Origin: Cheiracanthium punctorium
Taxonomy: Eukaryota; Arthropoda; Arachnida; Araneae; Cheiracanthiidae
NCBI GenBank assembly: GCA_038373885.1
Contig: JAWZYV010016045.1
Location: 1-64,000, forward strand
Length of the DNA stretch: 64,000 nucleotides
Reading direction: 5' to 3'
This document shows positions 1 through 11,524 of this stretch, in pieces. Below the pieces are notes generated by a model that ran no database searches, was not told the origin of the DNA, and was given only the letters and a program-made list of their open reading frames with translations. The position numbers and the translations under genes were made by a program. Positions within the stretch are counted from its first letter, which is position 1, and each line of letters opens with the position of its first letter.

Positions 1-198
1 AACAGTCCGTTTTTAAGACAAGTGACGAAATTTTAATTTTTACATAAGACCATTTCAAGAATGTACTATGAATTGGGGGTGGAGAGGGGGGGGGTTACAC
101 AATATTAAGATAGATAAATGCATCTTTTTTTGGGAGGGGGGGGGGCTTTTCAGTCCACAATGTTTCTTATTTATTTACAACTACTTACGCATTCTTAC
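1..198. repeat. G-rich low-complexity sequence
   Basis: G runs near 85-95 and 131-145 lie in AT-rich sequence. No supported gene. Poly-G runs like these recur in many of the small hAT-type MITEs of this window, so this may be a fragment of one. Confidence 0.4.
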
Positions 199-492
199 TT
201 GTTTAATGAAGGACTCTAAAGTTTCTTTCAGTAAAAATGGGAGAACATATAATCCCATCTTTTGAACTGCATTAGCATCTTCAATTTCTCTTAAGCAATT
301 CATAATTGTATTTAGTTCTTCTTTTTCTTCTTCAAATCCTTTCTTTACCTGAAATAGCTTAAAGAGATCAGCACCATTCTGCTGTACAGCAGAAAAGATT
401 TGTTCGTGTATATTAACTGATGTAAAACGAACGAACTCCTCAAACTGCTGCTCCTATTGAAAAAATAGTGGATACGATTCCATAAGACTCTC
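199..492 (-). pseudogene. C-terminal part of an unnamed element-type protein, cut by a hAT insertion
   Basis: Read on the minus strand, this stretch is open for about 85 codons. The peptide is acidic and helical (for example EEEKEELNTIMNCLREIED and AVQKMGLYVLPFLLKETLES) and is preceded by LMESYPLFFQ and an in-frame TAG. It continues, in frame, the coding sequence found on the other side of the hAT element at 3014-3880: removing the hAT and one CTCTC repeat restores a codon sequence reading VES-L-MES. I recall similar peptides as common unnamed multi-copy proteins in arthropod genomes, but I cannot name the family. A perfect-looking splice acceptor (TTTTTTCAATAG) and donor (GTAAGA) bracket 199-453, so an exon of a host gene is the alternative reading. 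Confidence 0.5.
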
Positions 493-924
493 CCAGAGTT
501 GGGTAAAATACATAAAAAATGTATCTTCGATACAAAATACAAATTACATTTATTCAAACACAAAAAATTAAAAAATACAAAATACTTTCTAAATTGAAAA
601 AACACACAATACATGTATTTTCGAAATACGCGCAAAATACAAAATACGTCTTAAACTTCAGTTAAGAATAAGTAACATTTTCTAAAGAAACTTCTAGTTT
701 ATTTTATTCCAATGCATTTTAAGATGAACAAAGAAATGCAATAGTAACTTTTTTTTTAATACATGAATTTTTCCTGGAATAAATGACATCTTAAAAGGCA
801 TGAAGGCAAAACTGTGACAAGTATTTATTGAACGTTATTTTTTAGTAATAATGAATGGAATTGAATTAATTATAAAATTAAATGTATTTCTAAATGAAGA
901 TGAGTTTAATTATATTTCTACTTT

Positions 925-1205
925 AAGATGCATTCATAGCCTCACAATGGTACTGGGGTTATGTCATTGAAAATGGCAGACGGTCGAAGTGTGAAGGTCC
1001 CGTGTTCGGCTCCCATCGCGCAGCTTTCGATCTAACGGTCTGGAATTTTAGTAGGTTTTCTCCAGATTTAACGTGAATACGCGTTAGAACCCCTTAGAAA
1101 GTCCTCCTACCTATAGCAGCCTACCTATAGAAAGCACCCCACATCCTTGGCAGATTGCCATAGTGTAGCGTTGCGATAATCACACAAACACAAGATGCAT
1201 TCATA
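925..1205 (+). mobile_element. tRNA-derived SINE with 14-bp target duplication
   Basis: A 253-bp body (939-1191) is flanked by the identical 14-mer AAGATGCATTCATA at 925-938 and 1192-1205. Near its 5' end the body holds a box-B-like GTGTTCGGCTCCC and a weaker box-A-like segment (TGGTACTGGGGTTA). This fits a tRNA-derived SINE moved by LINE machinery. It lies inside the hAT element, so it arrived later. Confidence 0.75.
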
Positions 1206-1317
1206 TATTACTACAAAAGAAAAGTGTACCATTGTATTAATTTACTTAACAGTATGCAATTTAATAAAGAAATTATGAAAAGGACTTTTAAAGGATAGTA
1301 TAATTATTCCAAGCTGT

Positions 1318-1668
1318 ATGATTTAAAAAAAGAATGACTTGCTTCCAAAAAAACTAGTTTTTCGAACTGATTATTGCTTAGTAAATTTCATTTTGGAGCA
1401 TTTATAATACCTGCAAAGAAAAAAGGTCTTTTGACAGGAGCACTAGCCAGCAAACCAGTGTTAAATTTTATTAGAAGTTCTTTTACTGTCGGATATGAAT
1501 TTAGAACTTTCAAATCAGTTGATTTTTCAGAAAGAAACTGTAGCAATTCAAGTTCAAACTCATTTCGAAATTTTGTGGTATATGGTTCGGAGCCATTAAA
1601 TTCAAACCAATCATCGTCATCATCATTCGCAGTAGTTTTATCGTCAACTTCTCTCGTATCACTCTGAA
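1318..1668 (-). pseudogene. hAT transposase C-terminal dimerisation domain (hATC), broken
   Basis: The minus-strand translation carries the hATC signature: YPTVKELLIKFNTGLLASAP, then VKRPFFFAGIINAPK, a TGA where Arg is expected, then NLLSNNQFEKLVFLEASH. In the family this helix-rich region (NTPLPSSAPVERLFS...G.I..P.RNRLS...FE.LV.L) mediates transposase dimerisation. An acidic run of five Asp and a WFEFNGSEPY segment precede it. The single stop and the missing catalytic middle make it non-functional. Confidence 0.75.
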
Positions 1669-2205
1669 ATTACTTAATTTGATAAGGACAACATAAAAAA
1701 CTAAAAAGTTTACTGAAATGTTTCATTTATTTCATTCAAGCTAATAAAATAAAATATTATGTTAAGAAGCATAAATTTAGGGTTCGTGTTGTTAAAGTGA
1801 ATTCAAACCCATATCTAATAATTTTTAAAACAGACATCATTAGGGAGGTGTAAATTTCTAAGAACTCGAATACGATCCATCCATGGTTGTAAATGTCTGA
1901 TGAGAAAAAGATGAGTAAATGATGAACAATTAAAATTAATAAATGAAACTTAAGGTTTACTTAGATTTCCAAACAAGACACACACAAAAAAGAATAAATA
2001 AATAAACATATGTATACTTTTTTTCTCTCATACTTTTTTAAAATGTAGGACAAGCATGCTTTGATAGAAAGAGAAGTAAGTATGACTTGCCGAGCATTCA
2101 ATTAAAAAAGTTTTCCTCACTAGAAGAAAAAGGCGGTGAAAAGCTTGTCTATTAATATTTATGGCTTATTGAATTCAGTTAAACATTTGAACAAAAGAAC
2201 TCAGC

Positions 2206-2418
2206 TTAATCAATTTTATGATAAAATTGAAGTTTTACCTTTAAGCGGGTTTTTAAATTTGTAATAGTTTTGAATGTTGCACTTATGATAGACCTTTTGT
2301 GTTGGCAAAGTCTGCACTGCGCCTTAACTTTCTCTTTTGCATCTACAAATAAAATTTGAAATTTTTTTCCGAGAATTGCATAACTCCCAAATTCATCTAA
2401 ACTGGAAGCTTGATCCAT
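2206..2418 (-). pseudogene. BED-like zinc finger, N-terminal part of the hAT transposase
   Basis: A 70-codon minus-strand ORF contains KAQCRLCQHKRSIISATFKT followed by TNLKTRLKVK. This matches the C-x2-C ... NL..HL layout of BED fingers at the start of hAT transposases, but the expected HL...H histidines read as TRLK..LQ, so the metal site looks lost. It lies upstream of the hATC fragment on the same strand within the same TIRs. Confidence 0.55.
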
Positions 2419-3013
2419 CTCGTAATATAACTCCAGAAATGCTGACTCGCTTATTTTTCTGTAACTTGGTTACGCAGTTGGAATTATTTATAAATTCTTT
2501 TTCAAAAATCTAATGAATATTACTCAAACTTGTTTTTCTCCTTTTTCAGCTTCATTCCCATTTATGAATCAGTTATCAGCAATACAGAAAGTCTTCTAGT
2601 CCAAATATCATGAAAGTAATCTAAATAGGCATGTGAGTTTTCCCCTTTCCTTCCTGTTTAATATAACCCAAGCATCGCAAAAAATCCTAACACAACTTTA
2701 GTTACCATATATGACACTAAAATAGTGCAGATGCAACAGAATTGTTTATGTCATGAACTGGGAAAAAATTAATGACAGCCGTTCTATTATTTTTGTTTGA
2801 TTTTCTCGAATCAAGCTAATTTTGGTGTAAGATTAATTTAACTTCAGAATGAAAAATGTATTTTCAGTATTTCGAAAATAGAAAATACATTGAAAATGTA
2901 TTTTGAAATACATTTTCAAAATAGTTTGCTTTTTCTTGTGAAAATACAAAATACAAATGTATTTTGAAAATAGTATTTCAAATATATGTATTTGCGATAC
3001 CGCCCAACTCTGG

Positions 3014-3880
3014 CTCTCTACAGTTGCACAATTGTTGATGGAAGCCCGCCTAAAAGAGTACGTCAGGGCCATAAGTGCTTTGATATTTTGTTTTTGTCTT
3101 GGAACGATGAACTTTTCTTCGACTCTTCTATCATAACACATCTGTGGAGGCTTTGAGAGATCTCAGTTGCCCTTCAATCTGGTTAGAAGCTCAATTAATT
3201 TCTCCTTTTTCAGGATTTAACTTTATTTTTTTTTGGGGGGGGGATAAAAAAATTATATTTTGTTTTCACCCTATTTAGTTTTACTTCCAAACATGTATCT
3301 TCTTGACGCATTTTTTTAAGCTCATTTAATAGCTTTATCTCCCAGCTGGCAGTACCGTCACCTATTTCATTTTTTAGGTAGGGAAACTGGGAGACGAGCA
3401 TTGCAAATTTCTAGCCGTTCAGACTTATTTGGAGAACATTTAAATTTATAGGCGTAGCTAGCCAAATGGCTTACGAGCTCTGAAGATAACTGCCAACTGA
3501 GAGGCTTTTCATTCTTCAATGCCTCAGCCAATGGCTTAGAAAAATCATCAAATGGCAAGTTCATATGGCCACTGACATTTAAAATTTAACTGGATATCAA
3601 TATCCAGGTTACAGCATGTTTGTTCTAATATATTCTCCGTTAAATATGAATCAGTAAAAAGTGGGCTATCTGCTATGATAACAGCACAAAACACCACTTT
3701 ATGCGGTCCTTATCGTTTAAAGATGATACTTCTTCAAGATCTACAAATGCTTAAAAATAATTATCAACTTTCTGAAGGATGTATTCGCCTTTCTGAAGAC
3801 CAAAGGCAATCTGAATAGTGTCGTAAATTTCATCAGCTTCATTAATTTCTCGTACTTTTGATGACGAATTGTACTACACA
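3014..3880 (-). pseudogene. N-terminal part of the unnamed element-type protein
   Basis: This minus-strand coding remnant lies upstream of the fragment at 199-492. Readable blocks in order: SSKVREINEADEIYDTIQIA and FGLQKGEYILQKVDNYF (about 3860-3730), then NLPFDDFSKPLAEALKNEKP and LVSHLASYAYKFKCSPNKSE (3564-3400). After these come LKNEIGDGTASWEIKLLNEL (3380-3290) and a block ending in NNCATVES at the hAT boundary (3170-3014). Several stops and frame changes separate the blocks. The layout recalls the N-terminal region of unnamed multi-copy arthropod proteins often linked to transposons. No catalytic motif is visible. Confidence 0.5.
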
Positions 3881-4340
3881 AGAATTTTTATCTAAAGGAA
3901 TTGAAAAACTTTAAATTGAGTAAGGGTTTTGCAAAGTTTTTCTAGCACGACAAACTTATTTCATGTTTTACTGACTACGCTGAAAACACTTTGCCCTATT
4001 TTCTTAAAATAGCAGCAATTTTTATTCTGGTAAAATGAGAGCCACTTATCAGACAATCTTATTAAAACAGTTTCTGAATCAAGTATGAAACTGAGTGTAC
4101 TGTTATAATGCTTTGAGTCATGTTAGATGATTCAATTTACTGAAAAAGTGCATGTTTGAGCATGTTTGAAAAGTGAACCCTATTTTCCGTTTCCTAATCG
4201 GCGTGCATCATCTTTTTATTTTAATTTTTATTCGTACTTTTTTGCACGGCGGTTCGGTTGATATGGGCCCATGGCAGCTCACTCTAATGGGAGGAGTTTC
4301 AGTTGAGCCTCCTTCGAGTTTGATTTAGCCAAGCTAGAAA
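3881..4340. other. AT-rich stretch, nothing recognised
   Basis: No supported ORF, RNA gene or terminal repeat found by eye. Confidence 0.4.
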
Positions 4341-4361
4341 AATGGAAAACAGAACACTGAC

Positions 4362-4500
4362 AACTAGGGATCGACCGATAGTATCGGCGCCGATACCGCC
4401 TATTTTTTTAGGTATCGGTATCGGTTCTTTCGATTCCAAAAGTATCGGTTTCTGTTGCTTTCATCCATTTTCACCGATACTTTTCAACCGATACTTCGCT
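4362..4500. repeat. ATCGG-rich repeat, probable MITE fragment
   Basis: The stretch starts TAGGGATCGACCGAT and then repeats (T)ATCGG/CCGAT in both orientations. It resembles hAT-type MITEs whose ends read CTAGGGAT. The matching far end was not found. Confidence 0.4.
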
Positions 4501-4890
4501 TTTCAGAAGAAACCACGCAGGCGCAAAACCATTCTAGAATCTTTATTTTGGTAATGAGATGAGAGACGTCGTTTCATTGGCACATTTGTTTGCGCAAGTG
4601 TTTTCGAGGTGTTTTTTTTTTTTTTTAATTCTAACCATCGCTAAATGGATGTCCTATCCCCAAGCGTGGTCGAAATTATGGACAAAGAATCGTTAGATGA
4701 CAGTTTAACAGGACAATCGTCTATTCTTCTAAATTATTTTGATTTGGTGCGAACACTAAATACGCTATCTGCAAGGATTGCGAAAAACAAATGTCGAGAG
4801 GTAGGCTATAATTTTACTTCCGTTTTATAAACGTTTATTTTCTCACTGTGTGGATTCGAAAAAGAGTTCATTCATATATATATATATATA

Positions 4891-5846
4891 CACAATTGAA
4901 TCTCCCTATAACGAACTCGCTCGGTTCCAGTTAAAAAATTCGCTATAGAGAAAATTTCATTATACAGAGATTAGAGGTTTTTGCAGTTATTTCAGCAAAT
5001 ATTACAAACATTTTAGTTAATTCGATGTTTAAAAGTATTAAATTATGACTTTCAATTAAAAATAAATTGGTATTTATTATAAATTTGTTGAACTTACGGT
5101 TTCTTACTTTTCATTGTATAAATGAAATGTTCAAAAGTAAAGACAATCCACGAATTTAGAGAATAAAATATGTAATGCACCTACGTTTATTTTACTTCAA
5201 AATTCCGTTATTTTACTTTGTTTTGCATTCTGTGATTTTAAATTTTCCTAAAAATATTCACATTTTAAAAGTCCGCTGAAAATAGAGTGAGGCACATTTT
5301 CTTCCATTTGGAAACCTCTTTTTAATGTTTTGAAATGTTGAAGCATTAAAGTTTGATGTGGTTTTGGTCGTGAAGCGCAGGGCCTTATTATTACTGGGTA
5401 AATTGGGACTTTGCCCAGGGCCCCCAATTTTAAATGTTCTTTCTGAAATATTCTTTTTTATATCAACATTTTATGAAAACTATAACAAATTTCATAGATT
5501 GGGGGCGCCCGAATCTATCAATGCCCGGTGCCCCTGTTGGTCATAATCGGGCGCTGGTGAAGTGTCTTCATTATCGGAGTCAGTTTAACTTTCCTGGTCT
5601 CCATTTTTATCATCTGTTACTCTTCCACTAAGTGGTTTGTTCAAAAATTAAAATTTTCTTCAAAACTAACAAAAAAAAAAAAAAAAAAAAAGGTAAATCT
5701 GGAATATTTGGTATGGGAAGATAAGCTCTTCGTTATATGGTGAATGTTTATAGTGTTATTAAGCCTTAAAGTTACGTTTCCATGAAAAATTTCGTAATAG
5801 GGAGAAATTCGTTGTAAGGAGACTTCGTTATAGGGAGATTCTACTG
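4891..5846. mobile_element. Tigger/pogo-like MITE with TA target duplication
   Basis: The left end CACAATTGAATCTCCCTATA and the right end ...CGTTATAGGGAGATTCTACTG are inverted repeats of the GAATCTCCCTATAACGAA type known from Tigger/pogo relatives. TA flanks both ends (4889-4890 and 5847-5848), within TA-rich microsatellite sequence on the left. There is no transposase. A hAT MITE is nested at 5378-5556. Confidence 0.65.
5378..5556. mobile_element. Small hAT MITE (CAGGGCC type)
   Basis: The ends CAGGGCCTTATTATT and CATAATCGGGCGCTG are inverted. The flanking 8-mers GTGAAGCG and GTGAAGTG differ at one base, which is the hAT duplication length. It belongs to the same family as the MITE at 58306-58499: both contain CCCAATTT/TTGGGGG blocks around AT-rich cores. 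Confidence 0.7.
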
Positions 5847-6200
5847 TATATATGTATATATAGGCTTTCGATGTAGTTTGAGAAAGTCTAGCTCTTGATA
5901 TAATTTCACGCTTCAGAGTCATACTTTAAATTTTTATTTAAAAAATTGGCGCAAAGACATCCGATTCGGCTTGGGTATGATATAGATATCAAAATTGATG
6001 GGGTAGACGGTCCTTTACATCGTTTGATATTTCAGGGGATGACGACCTTTAAAGTGTTAAAGCAGGTATGGGCAACCTTTGCGGATTTTAGCGAAGTGGC
6101 GGGCCGTATAATTGGGATTTATATGGGATATTGAATGGTTTATACGGAGTTTTCAGATGTTCCGCGGGCCGGATCAAAAGGAATGTTTTGTGGACTAGAT

Positions 6201-6424
6201 CAGTTGTTCCCAAACTATGGGCCGCGACCCATTGTTGGGTCACGGGAGCAATTTCGGTGAGTCGAAAAGGGTGGGGAAAAATTAAACTATTATTTTATAT
6301 ATATAGTAAACTATACTATTTTATATAGCCTATATTGGTTATCGTTATGTAGTAGTGGGTCGCGAAAAAAAAATCTCGTTGAAGATTTTTTGAAAAGAAG
6401 GACAAAAAAGTTTGGGAACCACTG
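6201..6424. mobile_element. hAT MITE (CAGTGGTTCCCAAAC type)
   Basis: The left end CAGTTGTTCCCAAACTATGG and the right end GTTTGGGAACCACTG are inverted and are typical of MER5/Charlie-like hAT MITEs. The flanking 8-mers GACTAGAT (6193-6200) and CACTAGAT (6425-6432) match at seven of eight bases. Confidence 0.8.
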
Positions 6425-7534
6425 CACTAGATCAAGATTTTCTCCGTTTTAGTTCGAAATGGAACCCCCTTTCGACGATGGCAGCCAGACCTTGCTTACC
6501 GCGTCTCGCCGCCCCTGCTCAGAGCTTAGAATTAAAACAGATAAAATTTGTTCATATCAATCACAGAAAAACATGTTGACAATGATCATAAAAACAAAAA
6601 CACTGAAGATCAATTTATTAAATATGGATACTTTAAGTTGCAACTTTTTTTAAGACTTGAAAATTGAATTAATTTATCATTTTTGGATTTTTCTTTAACT
6701 TTCATTTAATCTCGTTATTTTTAAGCATTTATTTAGACCCTCCAAGGCGTAGCTTGAGAAAGAGCAAAAATATTTTTCTTCATATTGAAGCTGATTCACT
6801 GGCAAAATTAATGATACTAAAATTATAAACGAAACCTATATGTAAAACAATTTATTCCTTTTTTGTGTCGCAAAGAAGTTAACTTTTTGGCAGTGACTTG
6901 AAAACTGGCGACTCCTGTGAACTTTAGTTATGGATTCATTATACAACTGGTCGACTAAAATGGGGGAGTGAAAAGCAATTAGAGGGGCTAGCCGTCTCCC
7001 AACTTCCTGCGTACCCTAACTTGCAAGTACGATAGTGCCGCCATCATTGACCACTTCAAAAAAGACGACAGTTTTAAACGATGGGCTGCTTCCCCAATGA
7101 GAGGGCATTGAGGTCACTTTTCGAACGTCACCACATGGCGAAATTGTCCCTTTTCTTCGTTTGCCGTGAAGGCGCGAAGGGTGTCGTTTTCCCTAAAATC
7201 TTACCAGGCACAGCTCCATGAGTAGGCATTTTTGTGTTCTTTTCTTTCTCATTTACTTACGAGTTGGGCTCATAAGATGGAGAAGATTGCTTTTATTAGA
7301 TCGGATCGGAACGTGGCGGTGGTTTATTAGTTTTAAATGATTTTTTTGTTTAAATTAGCAAAAAAAAAAAAAAAAAAAAAAAATAACATCTAACTAAGGA
7401 ATTCCTCTAATTTAAAATCAGTTTACTTAATTTGGTGAAAATTCTGAAGATAGATCGTTTAAAATCGCCTTAATAACTGCATTATTTTTGTATGAAAAAT
7501 TGAAGTATATCGCCGTATTCTTGTTATTAAAAAT
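6425..7534. other. Stretch without recognisable genes
   Basis: AT-rich sequence with a poly-A run at about 7361-7383. A more GC-balanced patch near 7000-7210 has no identifiable product. Confidence 0.4.
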
Positions 7535-8245
7535 TTTCATTTCATTTCATTTATTTCATAAAAGAAATGCACACTACAGATTAAAATCCATTTACAGTGA
7601 TGCATAAAAGGACAAATTACATAAGACAAAATTAAAAAAGATAAAATACAGAGATAAAATAAATACCAGTCATGACTGCAAAAGTTCAAAACACTTAACT
7701 CTAAAGACTTTAAAAGACATGTTAAAAATATCCAAATCCAAAGAAAACTTATTATAAAATTTATATAACGAAAAGTATATGTAATTATTTTTTATAATTG
7801 GATCCACAAATAAATGGCTATTACGAAGAGACCTGTTCGGTACATTTACACAAAGACTTTGAAGAATATCACTGCAGTCTACCTTATTATTGACAACTTT
7901 ATAAAAAAATAATAAACAAAAGAGATCACGACGAAAACTTAAACTAGGAAGACCAAAAACACTTCTCAAGTAAGATGAAGAAATATTCGGAATGTAAATA
8001 GGATTACTTTTGTAATATGAATAACGAGTAAACTGAGTCTGCACCCGCTCAAGAATTTTCATTTTATTTTTATAATACGGATCCCAAACAAGACTACAAT
8101 ATTCAAGATTAGAGCGTATCAAACTAAAGTATAAGATTTTTAATGCATGAAGGTTAGAAAATTCTTTAGTTTTGCACTTAAGAAAACCAAGTTTTTTGTA
8201 AGCTTTGGAGATAATGCTATTGATATGGCGTTTTTTTAATAAACT
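7535..8245 (-). mobile_element. 5'-truncated non-LTR retrotransposon (LINE), 3' end
   Basis: On the minus strand the translation reads SIISKAYKKLGFLKCKTKEF, then IRSNLEYCSLVWDPYYKNKM, then KILERVQTQFTRYSYY, the conserved region just after the polymerase core of Jockey/CR1-type reverse transcriptases. The ORF stops at 7670. A 3' untranslated part follows and ends in ATTTC/GAAAT repeats near 7535-7560, as expected of a LINE tail. The 5' side is cut at a (TA)n tract. No upstream polymerase motifs remain, so it is a dead-on-arrival copy. Confidence 0.8.
7670..8122 (-). pseudogene. Reverse transcriptase C-terminal fragment (LINE)
   Basis: 150 codons are open from an internal Met, and homologous coding extends upstream to about 8237 without a stop. 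The key motif is LEYCSLVWDPYY followed by LERVQTQFTRYSYY. The catalytic YxDD block is absent because of the 5' truncation. Confidence 0.75.
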
Positions 8246-8246
8246 G

Positions 8247-8249
<3 letters not shown>

Positions 8250-8298
<49 letters not shown>

Positions 8299-8323
8299 CT
8301 CTCTCTCTATATATATATATATT
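8250..8323. repeat. (TA)n microsatellite with (CT) interruption
   Basis: About 44 bp of alternating TA, then CCCTCTCTCTCTCTA, then more TA. It marks the truncation side of the LINE fragment. Confidence 0.9.
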
Positions 8324-8933
8324 TGTATTCTTAGGAAAAAAGTTCAGAACTAGTCATTCAGTAACAAATATTTTAGCAGTTTCGAAAATTTTAAATACCA
8401 TCTCTCACCTAACAGGCAAATAAAGAGTCTAAGACTAGACAGATTTAACATGCACATTCTCTGTAATATGTAATCACATTCAGTCTGATTTGTAATCAGC
8501 TATGGCTTATTATTACTGGTTTTCTTTTTATAAGTGCAAGAGTTTAATCTGATTCATGGTAATTTATCTTCTTAACTCTTTGGTTTTAAATAATAATTCT
8601 TAGAATGAATAGCTTGCTGAAGTAATGCTTTTTTTTTTCGTTATGTTAATGATGTAATTATCCTTACGAAAAAAATTAATAATGTTCGGAATGCAATTAA
8701 GAAGATGCTTATTGAACTGGTTTACTTACAATACATTTTTTTTTTTAAATAATTAAAATGTCGATTAGTCTAGTCGAATTTTAAAATTTCACGTTGCTCA
8801 TTTTCAATAGCTACAGAGAAATACTATACAAGTTTTTAAAAATAGGTTTTCATAACGTAAACATTCACGGTAAAGAAATATTTATTAAAAATAATTCGTG
8901 CCACCTAAACTTTTCAAACATAGTAAATTTCTA

Positions 8934-9124
8934 CAGGGTGTCCTGAAAAGGTGGTAATGGGCTTTAATTCTTTATCTATGAGAGATAAGTGGGTAACGAG
9001 AGGATATTTTTCTTAACAGAGTCTTATTTCCGACCTTATTTTGAACATTTTTCCAATTTACACTACCCAGTTATCTCTAATAAGTAAGGAATTAAAGCCC
9101 GTTACCAATTTTTGGGACACCCTG
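8934..9124. mobile_element. Palindromic mariner-like MITE
   Basis: TA flanks the ends CAGGGTGTCCTGAAAAGG and TTTTTGGGACACCCTG. The inverted homology runs much further inward (GGTAATGGGCTTTAATTC against GAATTAAAGCCCGTTACC), so most of the 191 bp can fold back. Confidence 0.75.
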
Positions 9125-9710
9125 TATATATGTAGAAACTGTCGAGGCGCGTCCTGTAAAAAGTAATTTACTTAGAGCGTGAAAGACTGTTCGATTTAAG
9201 CAAAAAAATTAAACTGTAACGGTTCGTTTTTTAACCATGGGCATCGGCAGCATAGAGCATGGAGGCACCTGCGCCTCCCTGAATTTTTATATAGTAATTT
9301 TTATATTTATATTATGCTGGATTTTTATTCTTAATTTAATTATTTCCCTTCTTTTCTCTTCTTTCCAATAAGGCAAACATAATCTATATTGTACTGAATC
9401 TGTAAGCCTTTTTATGAGAAAAACTGAAACTCCTACATCACTTCTTTAATGTATATAGGTCTATTGTATTTATTTACATTTAATATCCTGAAATTTTTAT
9501 TAAACTTTAGTAAACTTTAGTGAGTAACTTTATAATTAATTCCATATGTCTAAGGTCGATATATAATGAAGAAAACACTAGGTTAGTGTTTTTTAGGCAC
9601 CTCTATATTATGGATTGGAAGTGATTTATGATTTTTATTTAATATAAAAAAATATTAAACTTCTTACTTTAATTCTTACTTTAATGATGAAAATTATTTT
9701 TGCTTTGTGG

Positions 9711-10185
9711 TTAACCCTTTGAGGCGCAACCCTTTCCCAATGCTGAAAAAAGGGCAGCCGTTGCCATCGCTCGACTTAACTACCAGCAAGATGGCGGACG
9801 GTCGAAACGTTCACCGTGTGCCACAGATCTAGGGACCCTTTTTTGGCGCGCCTGGCTGTGCGGCACAGTGCACAAAATTACTGTGGGGCACAGCCAGCTG
9901 CGTCAAAAAGGGGTCTCTAGATCTGTGGCACGCGATGAACGGTTTGACCGTCCGCCATCTTGCTGGTAGTTAAGTCGAGCGACGGCAATGGCTGCCCTTT
10001 TTTTAGCATTGGGCAATCTATCCAGCTGTTCTCGCATTCTTCCATTTTTCAGCAGATGTCAGTGCTGTTAAAAATAATTGTGACACTTTTTTTGCGGGGC
10101 GTGCTAAAAAGTAAAGGATTCTCTTGGAGCTATGTCACCCGCAACTATTTTTATAGAAATCAAATATATTCTTCTTGACTGGCAA
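9711..10185. mobile_element. piggyBac-like foldback MITE, copy 1
   Basis: It begins TTAACCCTTTGAGGCGCAAC, a piggyBac-type terminus. A hairpin of about 135 bp per arm (9734-9868 and 9881-10016, roughly 90% paired by eye) surrounds a loop of about 12 bases. The arms share GCTCGACTTAACTACCAGCA. Copy 2 at 16869-17235 shares the left arm and the tail (AGTAAAGGATTCTC.TGGAGC). The 3' terminus of this copy is not recognisable beyond about 10185. Confidence 0.7.
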
Positions 10186-10446
10186 GAACAAAAGCCCGGG
10201 ACGAAAAGAAACAAAACCCGAAGTGGTTGAAAGAATTCGTGATTCGTTTTTGCGGAGTACCTCAAAATCAACGCCGTGTCACCGGAGGGGCACATATTGA
10301 ACACCTGTAGAAACTTCAATAAATGTAGTTTTGAGGTAAGTTTGAATTTTCTAAATATATTAATTACAACGTTCACAATCATGTTTTCTTTTTGTCCCAT
10401 TCATTATGAATCACCCTGTATTTGTTAGTCATACAAGTGGTAATGG
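10186..10446. other. Short stretch, nothing recognised
   Basis: No ORF or terminal repeat can be supported. Confidence 0.4.
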
Positions 10447-11524
10447 TAAAGTGACCATATTTTTTAACTTAGAGTTGAGAACATGTCCCCGATTCTGAAA
10501 CAAGATTGGGGATATTTTATAATTAATGAAATAATTACACTACTCAACAGCCATTTTTGAATGTGATACATCAATTAGTATGTATTTTGGTGTGTATAAT
10601 CCGAATCAACCTTTCAAAATGCTCTAGCGCATAAGATTTGAGTGTTTAAGGATTTTTATTTATTTTTTTCTTAATTTCACTATTTTCCGTTCTTTTATTT
10701 TAATGTTTAACTTTTAATTTTTTTTTCTAAAGTTTGGTACAAGAGTGCTATAAGATCAACAAATTGTCACTTGATGTCAGATGTTACACAGGCAAGTGTT
10801 ATTCATTGGATGGAGAGATAATCCAGTAGTGCAAAATAAACATTATGACCTAGTGAATGTTGAAACGTGCATGGTGCAATTACTATTGTATTTATCTCAG
10901 CCTAAGAATGTATTATAAGTTTTTTTTTTTTTAATAAGTGAGTGTTTCTATTGAGAGGTATTTTTATTTTAAAATTGCTTTATACATATATTTAAAACTT
11001 ACGTTTACTAAAAATAACAACTAGTAAACATAGTTGTTGTCTTAACCACCCCGAAAACTTTTGTTATGTCTGTGAGAAATTCACCCAAAAAGCTCCAAAA
11101 AAAAACTATTACTGATTTGATTAAGAAGGCCTATAAATTATATTTTGATAGTTCTCTTGGTGATCAAGATAAAACTTTTGCGCCTCGTATTCGTGCATAA
11201 CATGTACTACTACTTTAACCAAGTGACTGAAAGGAAAATGTCGAGCTATGAATTCTCAATTCCTATGGTGTGGAGTTAGCCTAAGGATAATTTTCCAGCC
11301 TAGAACTTTTCTCTTACAAATATTTAAGGGCATTCTCTATCAAAACTAGAAATAAAATTAAGTGTAAAATGTATCTTCATTGCATTTGCCAGTGACATAA
11401 TGAAAGGTTGCCTGTCTGCCTGTAATCTGCAAAACATAGAATCAGAAACATTGACAAGTTAATCTGAAGATGCTGATCAAGAACCTGTAGAAAATATTCC
11501 CCTCATTCTCAAGATTTTTCGCTT

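Larger units (their letters stand above)
493..3013 (-). mobile_element. hAT-superfamily DNA transposon, decayed
   Basis: The ends are inverted: CCAGAGTTGGG at 493 and CCCAACTCTGG ending at 3013. Both ends run into A-rich subterminal arrays of AAAATAC-type motifs (500-640 and 2840-3000). A CTCTC direct repeat flanks both ends (488-492 and 3014-3018). hAT elements normally make 8-bp duplications; no clean 8-bp repeat is visible, but the 5-bp reading also restores the reading frame of the interrupted ORF. Inside, on the minus strand, lie a BED-like zinc finger (2206-2418) and a hAT dimerisation domain (1318-1668). The middle of the transposase is unreadable or lost, and a SINE sits between 925 and 1205. 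Confidence 0.75.

Noticed and set aside
4645..4830. 61-codon ORF starting MDVLSPSVVEIM as a gene
   Set aside because: No domain recognised. It faintly resembles the start of a BED-finger protein (YAICKDCEK-like end), but the evidence is too thin.
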